A stretch of DNA of 54,207 bases from Spirochaetales bacterium (GTDB taxonomy: Bacteria; Spirochaetota; Spirochaetia; DSM-2461): assembly GCA_016936555.1 (NCBI GenBank), contig JAFGXR010000092.1, positions 1 to 54,207 on the forward strand, read 5' to 3'. This document shows positions 1 through 9,489 of the stretch, in pieces (within the stretch, counting starts at the first letter, position 1; each line of letters opens with the position of its first letter). The notes beneath the pieces are model-generated. The model ran no database searches. It saw nothing but the letters and a program-made list of their open reading frames with translations, and had not been told where the DNA came from. A program made the translations under genes and the position numbers.

Positions 1-362
1 CCCTTAGGTGATTGTTGATTTGTGGTTAAATCATTTTACACTAAGGGGTTAATTATAAAAACAAGAATATTTATACGGATTCAGGTTAAACTAAAAAAAT
101 AAATAAGAATCACAAATAAATTAAAATAAGCGCTTATATAAAATTCAGAAAAATATCGACAGTTGTCTGAAAGCGGTGGTAGTATTTATGTAAATCGTAA
201 ATATCAAACTTGTTTTTTAAGGATTTCATTTAAAAAACGATTTAAAACACTGGATTAGTCAATATGAAAAACAGCTTGATGTACGGTTTGGAACAACTTA
301 TAATCACTTGTTAACAATATCATTTTTTCAAGTGGTATTTCAAAAGAAGAAAGGAGAATTGA
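1..362. other. AT-rich upstream region of the opp operon, no gene
   Basis: No convincing coding sequence is seen on either strand. The region is very AT-rich. CCCTTAG at 1-7 is complementary to CTAAGGG at 41-47, which may be the end of a hairpin belonging to the unseen left neighbour. A 12-bp perfect palindrome ATAAGCGCTTAT lies at 126-137 and resembles a LacI-type operator core. The opp promoter (276-304) and a strong Shine-Dalgarno sequence AAGGAG (351-356) occupy the right end. Confidence 0.6.
276..304 (+). promoter_or_regulatory. Sigma-70-type promoter of the opp operon
   Basis: TTGATG (276-281) is followed by a spacer of exactly 17 bp and a perfect TATAAT (299-304). The predicted transcript would start near 311 and carry a leader of about 50 nt before the oppA ATG at 363. 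Confidence 0.7.
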
Positions 363-2156
363 ATGAAGAAATTTGTAAAGGTTTTGATGCTCTCAATCTT
401 TGCCCTGTCTGTAACGGCTGTTCTGTTCACTGGATGTGGCCAGGCTGAGCCTAAAGAGGAAAAAGTCCTCAACAGATACGTCATCGCAAAGCTGAGACCT
501 TTCGATCCCGCCAACATGACAGATCTCTACACGACACAGGTGTACGGAGATATCGCCGAGGCTTTGTTTTCCTACAAGTACCTGGCCGATACCTACCAGC
601 TTCAGCCCGAAATTGCCGAAGCCATGCCTCAAGTTTCAGCAGACGGTCTGACCTACACAATCAAACTGAGGAAAGACGCCTTTTTCTACGATCCCCTCGG
701 TGAAGTCTTCGAAGGAAATAAAGGCAGAGCCGTTAACGCTCATGACTTTGTTTACTCCGTAAAAAGACTGGCTGATCCCGCTAACGAATCAGGCGGATGG
801 TGGCTTTACGAAGGGTTTATCAAGGGACTCGACGAGTGGGCGGCAAACGGAGCGGACTACAGTAAAACCGTTGAGGGTTTCAAGGCTCTCGATGATTATA
901 CTATTCAGCTGACTCTTACAAAGCCTTATCCCCAGATCCTCTACACTTTTACAATGTCTTTCACATATCCCATCGCCAAAGAGGCCATGGATTTCTACGG
1001 TGAAGAGTGGACCAACTATCCCATCGGTACCGGCGCATACTATTATGACCACGAAAACTCTATTCCCGGAACTCAGCACGTTCTGCTGAAAAACCCCGAA
1101 TGGAGAGGGGGAAAATTCCCCGTCGCTTCAGAAGCCGGTCCGAAAAATGCTGCTAAACTGGGAGCCGATGTTCTTAAAGCCTACGAAGGAAAAGATCTTG
1201 CTTTCGCCGACAAAGTTATCTGGTACGTTATCGAGGAAAGCAGTGTTCAGTGGCTCAAGTTCATGAACGGCGAACTCGATTCCAGCACCATTCCCAAAGA
1301 TAACTTCGAAACAGCTGTAGTCAATCAGAAGCTGACTCCCGATATGACGGCTAAAGGTATCACTATGGATATCAACCCGACTCTCGATGTCACCTATAAC
1401 TTCTTTAACATGGAAGATCCTATTCTCGGAACCAACAGGAAACTGAGACAGGCTATGTCTCTCGCTTATACACATGAAGATATCCTCGATATTTTCTACA
1501 ACGGCAGAGCGGAACTGGCCCAGACCCTTCTTCCTCCCGGTCTCGGCGGATACGATCCCAATTATAAGAACCCCTATGCCCATTATGATCTGGAAAAAGC
1601 GAAAGCTCTTCTTGCCGAAGCGGGATATCCCAATGGCGAAGGTCTTCCGGTTCTCAAATACCAGATGTATTCTTCCAGCACAACCAACACACAGATGGTT
1701 GAGCTCTTCATCGACAATATGTCCAAACTGGGAATTAAAGTCGAAGCAGTTGCCGGAGACTGGCCCACATTCATGGAAAGAATCGATGCTCACGAAGTAC
1801 AGCTCGGTGGAATCGCCTGGGGTGCCGACTATCCCGACGCGCAGAACTTTCTCCAGTTGAACTACGGTCCCAACAAAGCTCCCGGCCCCAACTCCGCGAA
1901 CTATGACAACCCCGAGTTCAACGCGCTCTACGAAAAAGCCGCTTTCATGCAGCAGAGTCCCGAAAGAGACAGACTGTACGCTGAAGCAGCTCAGCTCGCA
2001 GCGGAAGATGTTCCCTGGATTATGGGAGTACACAGACTCAGCTATGCTCTCGAGTATCCCTGGCTGAAAACCAGAGTCTTCAGAGACATCGGTGCCGGTT
2101 ATTCCAAGTACTACGATGTCGATCTCGAAATGAGAAAAGAGGCAACAGGTAACTGA
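363..2156 (+). CDS. oppA: Oligopeptide ABC transporter, substrate-binding lipoprotein OppA
   Basis: This is the extracytoplasmic binding component of a peptide importer (SBP family 5). The N-terminus is a lipoprotein signal with lipobox LFTGC, making Cys25 the lipidated residue. Family 5 features follow: an early YVIAKL-RPFDPANM segment, a middle region with LRQAMSLAYTHEDIL around residue 370, and a C-terminal IAWGADYPDAQNFL stretch. At 597 aa it is slightly longer than E. coli OppA. The start is set by AAGGAG 6 nt upstream. A terminator-like hairpin separates it from oppB, a common way to make more binding protein than permease. The substrate is inferred to be peptides; other family 5 ligands cannot be excluded. 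Confidence 0.93.
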   Translation: MKKFVKVLMLSIFALSVTAVLFTGCGQAEPKEEKVLNRYVIAKLRPFDPANMTDLYTTQVYGDIAEALFSYKYLADTYQLQPEIAEAMPQVSADGLTYTIKLRKDAFFYDPLGEVFEGNKGRAVNAHDFVYSVKRLADPANESGGWWLYEGFIKGLDEWAANGADYSKTVEGFKALDDYTIQLTLTKPYPQILYTFTMSFTYPIAKEAMDFYGEEWTNYPIGTGAYYYDHENSIPGTQHVLLKNPEWRGGKFPVASEAGPKNAAKLGADVLKAYEGKDLAFADKVIWYVIEESSVQWLKFMNGELDSSTIPKDNFETAVVNQKLTPDMTAKGITMDINPTLDVTYNFFNMEDPILGTNRKLRQAMSLAYTHEDILDIFYNGRAELAQTLLPPGLGGYDPNYKNPYAHYDLEKAKALLAEAGYPNGEGLPVLKYQMYSSSTTNTQMVELFIDNMSKLGIKVEAVAGDWPTFMERIDAHEVQLGGIAWGADYPDAQNFLQLNYGPNKAPGPNSANYDNPEFNALYEKAAFMQQSPERDRLYAEAAQLAAEDVPWIMGVHRLSYALEYPWLKTRVFRDIGAGYSKYYDVDLEMRKEATGN

Positions 2157-2166
2157 TTACCTTAAG

Positions 2167-2202
2167 AAAAAGTGCTCCTGAATCTTCGGGAGCACTTTTT
2201 TC
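2167..2202 (+). terminator. Terminator/attenuator hairpin between oppA and oppB
   Basis: AGTGCTCC (2171-2178) pairs perfectly with GGAGCACT (2189-2196) around a 10-nt loop. A-rich flanks and a run of T follow directly, giving a stem that extends into A-T pairs. It looks like a full rho-independent terminator inside an operon, so partial termination downstream of oppA is likely. Confidence 0.8.
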
Positions 2203-2242
2203 TGATTATCTTTTCATATTTAAAATCCGGAGATAATTTAAA

Positions 2243-3184
2243 ATGATTAATTATATGATACGCCGGCTGCTCCATCTGGTGCCGATTATTCTCGGTGTAG
2301 CCCTTATTTTCTTTGTTATATTCAACGTGATCGGCGGACAGGAGAAGTTTCTCTACAATGTCCTTCCGAAAAAATCACGTACTGTTGAACAGATTGATAT
2401 GTACCGCCATAAGTACGGACTGGACAGGCCAATGGTTGTTCAGTATCTCGATCTGGTCAGACAGATGGTTACTTTCGATTTCGGGAGATCGGAAGTCAGG
2501 AAGATCCCTGTTAAAACTCTTATCATGAGACATGTACCCAATTCCGCCAAACTTACGTTTCCCGCTTTTTTTCTTGAAATTTCCATATCACTCATCCTGG
2601 CTTCCATATGTGCGTATTTCAGGGGGAGTATATTTGACAGAACCATAACCATTTTCTCTGTTCTGGGGATGTCCATATCCATGCTCGTACTTATTCTCCT
2701 GGGACAACAGATACTTGCCTATCAATGGGGGCTCTTTCCCATTTCCGGCTGGGTCAAAGGTTTCGGCGCCATCCGGTATCTGATTCTGCCATGGATCCTC
2801 TGGGTTCTTGTCTCCGTCGGATACGATATCAGGTTTTTCCGTACGGCACTTCTGGAAGAATCCCATAAGGATTACGTCAGGACAGCCCGGGCGAAAGGGC
2901 TGGATGATAAAACCATCATGTTCCGCCACATCATGCGCAACGCCATGATTCCGATTCTGACCTATGTTGTCATTCAGATCCCCTTTCTTCTGGTCGGATC
3001 CATTCTCCTCGAGAGATTTTTCAGTATTCCCGGAATCGGGGACCTCATGGTCAATGCTGTGTTCAATTACGATCTGCCGGTGCTGAAAGCGACAATCATG
3101 TTTTTCACCCTCTTTTTTGTGGGCTTCACACTTATCACCGATATGCTGTACGCCTTTGTCGATCCCCGGGTCAGGCTGAGTTAG
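2243..3184 (+). CDS. oppB: Oligopeptide ABC transporter permease OppB
   Basis: This is an inner-membrane permease subunit of the peptide importer. The sequence begins MINYMIRRLLHLVPIILGVALIFF, the standard OppB/DppB first helix, and shows about six hydrophobic segments. The EAA loop that docks the ATPase is visible around residues 210-245 (HKDYVRTARAKGLDDKTIMF). At 313 aa it has the usual family length. It lies 10 bp before oppC, so the two subunits are co-translated and should form the heterodimeric channel. Confidence 0.93.
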   Translation: MINYMIRRLLHLVPIILGVALIFFVIFNVIGGQEKFLYNVLPKKSRTVEQIDMYRHKYGLDRPMVVQYLDLVRQMVTFDFGRSEVRKIPVKTLIMRHVPNSAKLTFPAFFLEISISLILASICAYFRGSIFDRTITIFSVLGMSISMLVLILLGQQILAYQWGLFPISGWVKGFGAIRYLILPWILWVLVSVGYDIRFFRTALLEESHKDYVRTARAKGLDDKTIMFRHIMRNAMIPILTYVVIQIPFLLVGSILLERFFSIPGIGDLMVNAVFNYDLPVLKATIMFFTLFFVGFTLITDMLYAFVDPRVRLS

Positions 3185-3193
3185 GAGGCCGAT

Positions 3194-4102
3194 GTGAGTA
3201 AAGAAACAAAAGCACTGGACAGGAATTCCATACTCGAAGGAAAGAGCCCTCTGGCTCTCTCGATCGCCCGGCTCAGAAGAAATAAAATGGCTATGGTCTG
3301 TTTCTGGATCCTCGTCATTTATTCTCTGACCGCCATCCTGGCCGGAACCAATATTTTCGGATTGCAGGATCAGGCCCTCGTCTTTGAGCTTCAGAACCGC
3401 TATCAATCCATGTTCGGCTCTCTCCAGTATCTCTTCGGAACCGATACTTTCGGCCGGAACGTTCTGGCCCGGGCGATAATGGGAACCAGAATCTCTCTCT
3501 TCCTCGGCTTGACATCCGGTCTTATCATGATTCCCATAGCCATTGTTATCGGAGCTGTCGCCGGATATTACGGCCATTTCCTCGATGATCTCGCTGTCTA
3601 TATCATGAGCGTTATCGTCGCCATTCCGGGGATGCTGATTATCATGAGCCTTGTACAGGTCATGGGACGGAGCTTTCTGATTATCGCCTTCGCTTTCGCC
3701 ATCACAGGATGGGTCGGACTCGCCAGGGTCATCCGGGGAGCCTTTTTCCAGGCGAGGGAATTCGAATACGTATTAGCTGCCAGAACACTGGGCGCCAATG
3801 ATTTCAGAATCATTTTCAAACATATACTGCCCAATATCTTTCACTTCGTCATAGTCCGTTTTGTTCTCAATTTTGTAAGCGTTATCAAATCGGAAGTCTT
3901 TCTCGCTTATGTCGGACTATCGGTCATCGGTATTCCCTCCTGGGGGAATATGATTGTTGAATCCAAAAGCGAGCTGATGGCGGGAAACTGGCAGAACATG
4001 ACGGCCGCCACTATTTTTATGTTCGTTTTCCTCGTCAGTCTGAACATTTTCGGAGATGCTCTCCGCGATGCTTTGGATCCGAAGTTAAAAAACGTTTCTT
4101 AA
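3194..4102 (+). CDS. oppC: Oligopeptide ABC transporter permease OppC
   Basis: This is the second permease subunit of the peptide importer. It has the OppC-type N-terminus (LSIARLRRNKMAMVCFWIL) followed by the extracytoplasmic segment with FGTDTFGRNVLARAIMGTR, a hallmark of the OppC/DppC family. The EAA loop EYVLAARTLGANDFRIIF lies near residues 190-210. The start is a GTG at 3194 preceded by AGGAGG (3184-3189). Its length, 302 aa, is typical. It sits between oppB and oppD. Confidence 0.92.
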   Translation: MSKETKALDRNSILEGKSPLALSIARLRRNKMAMVCFWILVIYSLTAILAGTNIFGLQDQALVFELQNRYQSMFGSLQYLFGTDTFGRNVLARAIMGTRISLFLGLTSGLIMIPIAIVIGAVAGYYGHFLDDLAVYIMSVIVAIPGMLIIMSLVQVMGRSFLIIAFAFAITGWVGLARVIRGAFFQAREFEYVLAARTLGANDFRIIFKHILPNIFHFVIVRFVLNFVSVIKSEVFLAYVGLSVIGIPSWGNMIVESKSELMAGNWQNMTAATIFMFVFLVSLNIFGDALRDALDPKLKNVS

Positions 4103-4116
4103 AAGGCAGAAAATAA

Positions 4117-5100
4117 ATGGAAGATAAAAATACAATATTAGAGGTCAAAAACCTTAAAACCTTTTTTCATACGGAAGAGGGTGTGGTCAAAGCCGTCAAC
4201 GATGTTTCCTTCAGTATTCACGACGGAGAAACCCTCGGAATCGTCGGTGAATCGGGATGCGGTAAATCCGTTACATCCTTTTCTATCATGGGACTTGTTC
4301 CCATGCCTCCCGGGAAAATAGAGGGAGGTGAAATCCTCTATAAAGGGAAAGATCTTTTAAAGATCGGAAACAGGGGAATGCAGAAAATCAGGGGAAATGA
4401 AATTTCCATGATTTTCCAGGAACCGATGACCGCGCTTAATCCCGTTATGACAGTCGGCAGGCAGATTACCGAAGTCCTGGAACTCCACACAAAACTCAGT
4501 GCGGAAGAGCAGTGGAAAAAAGCTGTGGATATGATCAGGAAAGTCGGAATTTCCGAACCGGAAAAGAGAGCCAACAGCTATCCCCACGAATTGTCAGGGG
4601 GTATGCGCCAGAGAATTATGATCGCCATGGCCCTTGCCTGCGAACCCTCATTGCTTATCGCAGACGAGCCGACGACAGCCCTGGACGTGACGATTCAGGC
4701 GCAGATCCTCGAACTGATGAAAGAGATGCAGAAGGAATATAATTCCGCTCTCCTGCTGATCACTCACGATCTGGCCGTTGTCGCCGAGACAGTTGACCGC
4801 GTTATCGTCATGTATGCCGGTGAAGTCGTGGAGAACGCCGATGTGGAAACTTTATTCAAAGATGCCAAACATCCCTATACGCAGGGGCTTCTCAAATCGA
4901 TTCCCGTCCTGGGAAATTCCGATAAGGAGCTGAAAGCTATCGAGGGAAGGGTTCCGAGCTTGATTGACCTGCCTACGGGCTGTCCTTTTAACAACCGGTG
5001 TTCCCAGGTATTTGACAGATGCAAATCCGAGGATCCGGAATTATTAGATCTCGGCAATAACCACACGGTCCGGTGCCATCTGTACAGTCAGGAGTCCTAG
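4117..5100 (+). CDS. oppD: Oligopeptide ABC transporter ATP-binding protein OppD
   Basis: This is a cytoplasmic ATPase that powers the peptide importer together with OppF. It shows Walker A (GESGCGKS, about residue 45), the Q-loop IFQEP, the signature LSGGMRQR, Walker B LLIADEP and the H-loop ITHDL. The C-terminal oligopeptide/dipeptide extension is present and Cys-rich (GCPFNNRC), as in family members reported to bind an Fe-S cluster. At 327 aa the length is normal. The next gene starts after one base, indicating tight coupling. Confidence 0.93.
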   Translation: MEDKNTILEVKNLKTFFHTEEGVVKAVNDVSFSIHDGETLGIVGESGCGKSVTSFSIMGLVPMPPGKIEGGEILYKGKDLLKIGNRGMQKIRGNEISMIFQEPMTALNPVMTVGRQITEVLELHTKLSAEEQWKKAVDMIRKVGISEPEKRANSYPHELSGGMRQRIMIAMALACEPSLLIADEPTTALDVTIQAQILELMKEMQKEYNSALLLITHDLAVVAETVDRVIVMYAGEVVENADVETLFKDAKHPYTQGLLKSIPVLGNSDKELKAIEGRVPSLIDLPTGCPFNNRCSQVFDRCKSEDPELLDLGNNHTVRCHLYSQES

Positions 5101-5101
5101 A

Positions 5102-6193
5102 ATGGAAAATATCGCAGAATTATATAATCTGAAAAAACATTTTGAGATAAGAGCCGGAATCTTAAAGAGAGTTGTCGGCCATGTCAAAGCCGTTGACGGA
5201 ATCACTTTCAATATTCCCAAGGGAAAGACCCTTGGTCTTGTCGGTGAATCGGGTTGCGGAAAAACGACAGTCGGAAGGACAATCGTCGGTTTGTATAAAC
5301 CTACTGAAGGGGAGATGTTCTTCGATGTGAGCCGGGAAAATATCGACAGGATGAATGATCTCCAGAACAGGTATAACGGTTTTTCCGATATCAAGAGTCC
5401 TGAAGCCAGAGAGGTTTTTGCTGAGCTGGAAGCCTTGAGAAAAGCGAACGATATTTACAGACTTTCCAAAGGCGATCTGCTGAAGAAGCGGAAAGAGCTT
5501 CAGATGGTATTTCAGGATCCCTATGGCTCTCTCAACCCGAGAATTCCTGTCGGAGATATCATCGGAGAAGGTCTCGATATTCACAAGCTATATAAAACAA
5601 AAGAAGAGAGAAAAGGGATAATTCAGAACCTGATGGATATCACGGGAATCGATCCCGCCTATATCAACCGATATGCCCATGAGTTTTCCGGCGGTCAGAG
5701 ACAGAGAATCGGTATCGCCCGGGCTCTCTCTCTCAATCCGAAACTGATTGTTCTCGACGAGCCGGTTTCCGCGCTGGACGTTTCGATTCAGGTCCAGATT
5801 CTGGAGCTCCTGAATAAGCTCAAATCGGATTTCAATCTGACCTATATGTTCATCGCCCACGACCTCTCGGTTGTCGAGTATTTTGCCGACAACGTTGCGG
5901 TTATGTACCTCGGGAAGATAGTGGAGATCGCCGACAGGGATTCCCTCTATAAGGATAAACTCCATCCCTATACGCAGGCGCTGATTTCCGCGGTTCCTCT
6001 TCCGGTTCCCAATTCGAACAGAAAGAGAATCATGCTCGAGGGCGATGTCCCCTCTCCTATCAATCCTCCTTCGGGCTGCAGTTTCCACCCGCGGTGCAAA
6101 TACAAGATGGATATCTGTACCAGGGAAACTCCGGAACTCAAAGAGGTCAAGCCGGGCCATAAATGCGCCTGTTGGCTTCACGAGAAAGGCTGA
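5102..6193 (+). CDS. oppF: Oligopeptide ABC transporter ATP-binding protein OppF, with an internal insertion
   Basis: This is the partner ATPase of OppD. Walker A (GESGCGKT), Q-loop VFQDPYGSLNPR, signature FSGGQRQR, Walker B LIVLDEP and the C-terminal peptide-transporter domain with GCSFHPRC are all visible. At 363 aa it is roughly 30-40 residues longer than usual. The extra length lies between the first beta region (GEMFFD, about residue 75) and the Q-loop (about residue 135), as a charged, probably helical insert containing EAREVFAELEALRKAND. The insert leaves the catalytic motifs intact. It may be lineage-specific. Confidence 0.92.
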   Translation: MENIAELYNLKKHFEIRAGILKRVVGHVKAVDGITFNIPKGKTLGLVGESGCGKTTVGRTIVGLYKPTEGEMFFDVSRENIDRMNDLQNRYNGFSDIKSPEAREVFAELEALRKANDIYRLSKGDLLKKRKELQMVFQDPYGSLNPRIPVGDIIGEGLDIHKLYKTKEERKGIIQNLMDITGIDPAYINRYAHEFSGGQRQRIGIARALSLNPKLIVLDEPVSALDVSIQVQILELLNKLKSDFNLTYMFIAHDLSVVEYFADNVAVMYLGKIVEIADRDSLYKDKLHPYTQALISAVPLPVPNSNRKRIMLEGDVPSPINPPSGCSFHPRCKYKMDICTRETPELKEVKPGHKCACWLHEKG

Positions 6194-6198
6194 TTTAA

Positions 6199-6726
6199 AT
6201 GTTCTTTACTGTTTCGTTAAGTAAAGACAGAGAGAAACTGAGTTACCATATGAATCCCGCATTACGCGGGATTCTCTGGTTTTTTCTGGCTTCACTTATT
6301 TTAATGTTCATTTTCTCCTTCAGCGGAGAAGATTTTTCAGAAGCTCCGCTTCCGGGCAAAATCAATGTCGTCCTTTTACCCCTGCTTTTTTTTCTCGGAT
6401 CTTTCTATAAATATACTCTCGTTTTTGATAAGTCCTCTGAAACCATATCGGTTTATTCCGGTCTGCTTTTTTTCTACAGAAAAAGGGACTATTCCTTCGG
6501 AGATCTCAATTCGGTGGTAAAAAGATATATCAAAATCAGAAATCCCCGTTCCGGGGGGGACGAGGCGAAATACACGGCTTTCTCAAGAGACAGAATCATC
6601 TTCGGGTTTGTTATTGACGGCAAAATGATTCTCATAGATCGCAATGGACGGCCTAATAGAATGGAAGAACTCTATATGAGTTTTAAGGCTTTTTTTCCCT
6701 ACAGCGTAAAAGAAGAGACAGAATAA
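6199..6726 (+). CDS. Hypothetical membrane protein with two N-terminal membrane helices
   Basis: I do not recognise this 175-aa protein. Two hydrophobic segments (about residues 24-45 and 58-75, WFFLASLILMFIF and VVLLPLLFFLGSFY) are followed by a soluble tail that starts with YTLVFDKSSETISVYSGLLFF. That layout resembles bacterial PH-like membrane proteins, but I cannot assign a family. It begins 5 bp after oppF and directly abuts the next gene, so it is probably expressed from the end of the opp operon. Confidence 0.7.
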   Translation: MFFTVSLSKDREKLSYHMNPALRGILWFFLASLILMFIFSFSGEDFSEAPLPGKINVVLLPLLFFLGSFYKYTLVFDKSSETISVYSGLLFFYRKRDYSFGDLNSVVKRYIKIRNPRSGGDEAKYTAFSRDRIIFGFVIDGKMILIDRNGRPNRMEELYMSFKAFFPYSVKEETE

Positions 6727-7506
6727 TTGAAAAAACGAACAAAAATATTCCTCACTGTGTTTTTAATCCAATTGATCCTGGTACTGGCTATAATCCTCTT
6801 TCCCGAAACGGTACAAGAGAGCCGGTATACAGATTACGAAGAACTTGTCCGTCCGGTTTCAGCTGTGAATGAACCCGGAAGGCAACCCAATGAGATCAGG
6901 CGGAAAATTGCAGAGTTCGGCATCTTCAGCAGAGTGAAAAATACAAGGGGTTTATCTGTTGATACGCCCCGTAAAGCCGTGGTTATCATCGGTAATCCGA
7001 GGCTTGAAGATTCTGTTCATTTTGACAGGCTGATGGTTTATCTTTATGAAAAGGGAATCGGATCCCTATATATTGATCCTGTCGATACTCCTCTGTTCGT
7101 ACCGCTCGGACCGGAAGAGGGTGTATATTACACATCTTCGGAACGGCAGGCTATTTTTTATGAAGAGCTTACCGGTTATTTAAGAGATTTAGGATACGGT
7201 GAAATGAGCCTGTGGATATTCAGTCAGAAACTGGATGAAACGCTGAGCCGATTCGCTGCGGAAAACAATGCATTCGGTTCGCTCGTGCTTTTTGACCCGT
7301 TGGAATATGAAGCTGCCGATAAAGGAAATCTCCCGCCAGTGCTGATCGTCACCGACAGAGGAAGACAAAATCCAGGAGTCGAGGATCAGATATCCTATAG
7401 GCAATTCGAGAACCGTCAAACCCTTTGGAAGTTTCTCTCCAGCTGGCATGGCGAACGTGAATTATATATAAAAGTTCTGGACTGGATGAAGCCGTATTTC
7501 AGTTAA
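6727..7506 (+). CDS. Hypothetical signal-anchored protein
   Basis: This 259-aa protein is not recognised. It begins with TTG immediately after the TAA of the preceding gene, so it probably depends on translational coupling. The N-terminus is one membrane anchor (about residues 5-25, IFLTVFLIQLILVLAIILF). The rest looks like a soluble alpha/beta domain with Rossmann-like strands such as KAVVIIGNP and FGSLVLFDP, reminiscent of an alpha/beta-hydrolase scaffold. I see no clear Ser-His-Asp triad. Its function is unknown. A bidirectional terminator follows. Confidence 0.65.
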   Translation: MKKRTKIFLTVFLIQLILVLAIILFPETVQESRYTDYEELVRPVSAVNEPGRQPNEIRRKIAEFGIFSRVKNTRGLSVDTPRKAVVIIGNPRLEDSVHFDRLMVYLYEKGIGSLYIDPVDTPLFVPLGPEEGVYYTSSERQAIFYEELTGYLRDLGYGEMSLWIFSQKLDETLSRFAAENNAFGSLVLFDPLEYEAADKGNLPPVLIVTDRGRQNPGVEDQISYRQFENRQTLWKFLSSWHGERELYIKVLDWMKPYFS

Positions 7507-7564
7507 ATACCGGACTTCCGGTAACGGCATCAGAGAGATTCGGTTCCTGAAACCCTGATAGAAA

Positions 7565-7612
7565 ACTGACTCTTCTTTCAGCTTCTGCCGAGGGAAGAAG
7601 AGGCAGTCTTTT
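7565..7612. terminator. Bidirectional rho-independent terminator between converging operons
   Basis: A 13-bp stem with one mismatch pairs 7565-7577 (ACTGACTCTTCTT) with 7595-7607 (AAGAAGAGGCAGT). Runs of A before and T after the stem make it usable on both strands. It separates the end of the opp-linked genes (7506) from the end of potD (7665). Confidence 0.7.
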
Positions 7613-7664
7613 CAGAAATGCAGCATAAAGCGCTTCAGGAGCGTTTGCCAGCCAGTTCCGGTAA

Positions 7665-8708
7665 TCAGTTCGATGCTTTTATTTCCGTCCAGGCGTGATC
7701 GACCACTTCGTTGAAATCTTTAAGGTCGACATAAACCTCGCAATTGTCTATAACCGACTGGGGCGGGTAAATGGCTTCGTCGTTTCTGATTTCATCATCC
7801 AGCTGATCTCTTACCGAGGGAATCGGCGTCGCATATCCGATATAATCGGCATTTCTGTAGGCGATATCTTCCCGGCAGAGGAAATTGATAAACTTCTCCG
7901 CCAGCTCTTTGTTTTCCGTCTCTTTGAGAATGACCCAGTTGTCAAACCAGATGTTGGATCCTTCGTCGGGGACGCGGTAGGCCATCTGGGGATTCTCCTC
8001 AATAATCCATCCGTAATCTCCCGAGTAGGCTACAGCCAGATCTATTTCCTGAGATGCAAGCATATCCTTCAGGTTATCTTCGCCATAAGCCAGCACGAGA
8101 GATTTCTGCCGGATCAGGAGCTCCTTGGCCTCTTCTATCTCTTCTTCATTCATGCTGTTAAGCGAATAGCCCAGTTTTTTCAGCGCGACGGCAAAGGAGT
8201 CGCGGCTGCTGTTGTACATGCCAATCCTGCCGGCGTGTTTTTCATCCCAGAGTATATTCCAGCTATTGACGGGACCGCTGACTTTTTCGCTGTTGTACAG
8301 GATGCCCAGAGTACCCCACATATAGGGAATGGAATACCGGTTCCCTCTGTCGAAGGGGAGATCCAGATAGGATTTCCCTATCAGCTTCATATTGGGAATG
8401 TTATCCCTATTCAGCGGACTGATCAAATCCTCATCGATCATTCTCTCGATCATATAATCGGACGGGCAGGCAAGGTCGTAACTGCCTCCTCCCTGTTTGA
8501 TTTTCACATACATCTCTTCATTGGATGCGAAGAGTTCGTAATTGACTTTAACATTGAACTCTTTTTCAAAATCGCCGATCACCGACTCATCGATGTAATC
8601 CCCCCAGTTATAGACATTCAATACCGGTTTATCGGAACCGCAGGAAAGGACAGACAGAAATGCTGCTGTCAGAACCGCGGACTTAATGAAGAAGTATATT
8701 CTCTTCAA
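7665..8708 (-). CDS. potD: Spermidine/putrescine-binding lipoprotein PotD
   Basis: This is the polyamine-binding component of PotABCD. The lipoprotein signal ends in LSVLSC with Cys23 as the lipidated residue. The mature part opens with LNVYNWGDYIDESVI, the strongly conserved start of PotD/PotF proteins. The length of 347 aa is typical. The start is TTG at 8708 inside the end of potC; it is supported by a perfect AAGGAGG (8718-8724 on the plus strand) 9 nt upstream. It is the last gene of the operon. Confidence 0.93.
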   Translation of the reverse strand: MKRIYFFIKSAVLTAAFLSVLSCGSDKPVLNVYNWGDYIDESVIGDFEKEFNVKVNYELFASNEEMYVKIKQGGGSYDLACPSDYMIERMIDEDLISPLNRDNIPNMKLIGKSYLDLPFDRGNRYSIPYMWGTLGILYNSEKVSGPVNSWNILWDEKHAGRIGMYNSSRDSFAVALKKLGYSLNSMNEEEIEEAKELLIRQKSLVLAYGEDNLKDMLASQEIDLAVAYSGDYGWIIEENPQMAYRVPDEGSNIWFDNWVILKETENKELAEKFINFLCREDIAYRNADYIGYATPIPSVRDQLDDEIRNDEAIYPPQSVIDNCEVYVDLKDFNEVVDHAWTEIKASN

Positions 8709-9489
8709 TGGCTAAATCCTCCTTTCGGGTTTTTCTGTTTTTATTTATAATCAGCAGAAGCGCGATGACCACTGCAAACATGAGCGAAGATAAGGCGTTG
8801 ATTTTGGGATTGATACCTCTTCTCGCCATGGAAAACACGGCAATGGAAATGTTGGAGACTCCCGAACCGGTCGTAAAAAAACTGATGACGAAGTCATCAA
8901 CCGACATGGTGAAGGCAATAAGCCAGCCTGAAATAATCGACTGTTTGAGCTGGGGAAGTATGATCTTGAAAAGCCCTACAACCGGTTTGGCGCCCAGGTC
9001 GAGAGCGGCCTCCATCTGATGCCGCGAAATGCGTCTCAGAACAGGTAGAACTGTTATTATGACATAGGGAATGGAAAACATGATGTGGGACAGCAGCAGA
9101 GTCATAAATCCGAATGTCATTTTCAGGAAAATATAAAGAGACATAAGGGAAATGGCCGTCACAAGATCGGGATTGAGAAGGGGCAGATCGTTTATGGACA
9201 AAAGTATTCCGGAAGTCCTTCTTCCCATATATTTAATGCCCCAGGCCGAGATTGTGCCAACGACCGTTGAGACTGTAGAGGCAATGAAAGCTATGAGAAT
9301 TGTGTATCCCATGGCTTTGAGTATATTTCTGTCCCGGAAAAGCTCCGCATACCACTTGAAGGTAAAACCGGTCCATTCGGCTCCGGTCCTGCCTTCATTG
9401 AAAGAGTAGGTAATGAGGACGAGGATCGGCATATAGAGGAAAATAAGCAGAAGAAGAATCAGCCAGTGGGGAAGTTTTCTTTTCTTCAT
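8683..9489 (-). CDS. potC: Spermidine/putrescine ABC transporter permease PotC
   Basis: This is an inner-membrane permease of the polyamine importer, 268 aa with about six hydrophobic segments. The EAA loop LRRISRHQMEAALDLGAKPVVGLF-KIILP typical of PotC lies near residues 150-175. It opens with KLPHWLILLLLIFLYMPI, the characteristic first helix. Its ATG overlaps the potB stop (ATGA), and its 3' end overlaps the potD start by 26 bp, so the three genes are translationally linked. Confidence 0.92.
   Translation of the reverse strand: MKKRKLPHWLILLLLIFLYMPILVLITYSFNEGRTGAEWTGFTFKWYAELFRDRNILKAMGYTILIAFIASTVSTVVGTISAWGIKYMGRRTSGILLSINDLPLLNPDLVTAISLMSLYIFLKMTFGFMTLLLSHIMFSIPYVIITVLPVLRRISRHQMEAALDLGAKPVVGLFKIILPQLKQSIISGWLIAFTMSVDDFVISFFTTGSGVSNISIAVFSMARRGINPKINALSSLMFAVVIALLLIINKNRKTRKEDLAIEENILLH

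Noticed and set aside
1128-2033. Long open frame of 301 codons on the minus strand inside oppA
   Set aside because: It is fully antisense to a clear OppA protein, shows no family motif and arises from codon bias in oppA.
7695-8750. 351-codon plus-strand frame opposite potD
   Set aside because: PotD on the minus strand has a lipobox, conserved motifs and a strong ribosome-binding site; the opposite frame has no recognisable feature.
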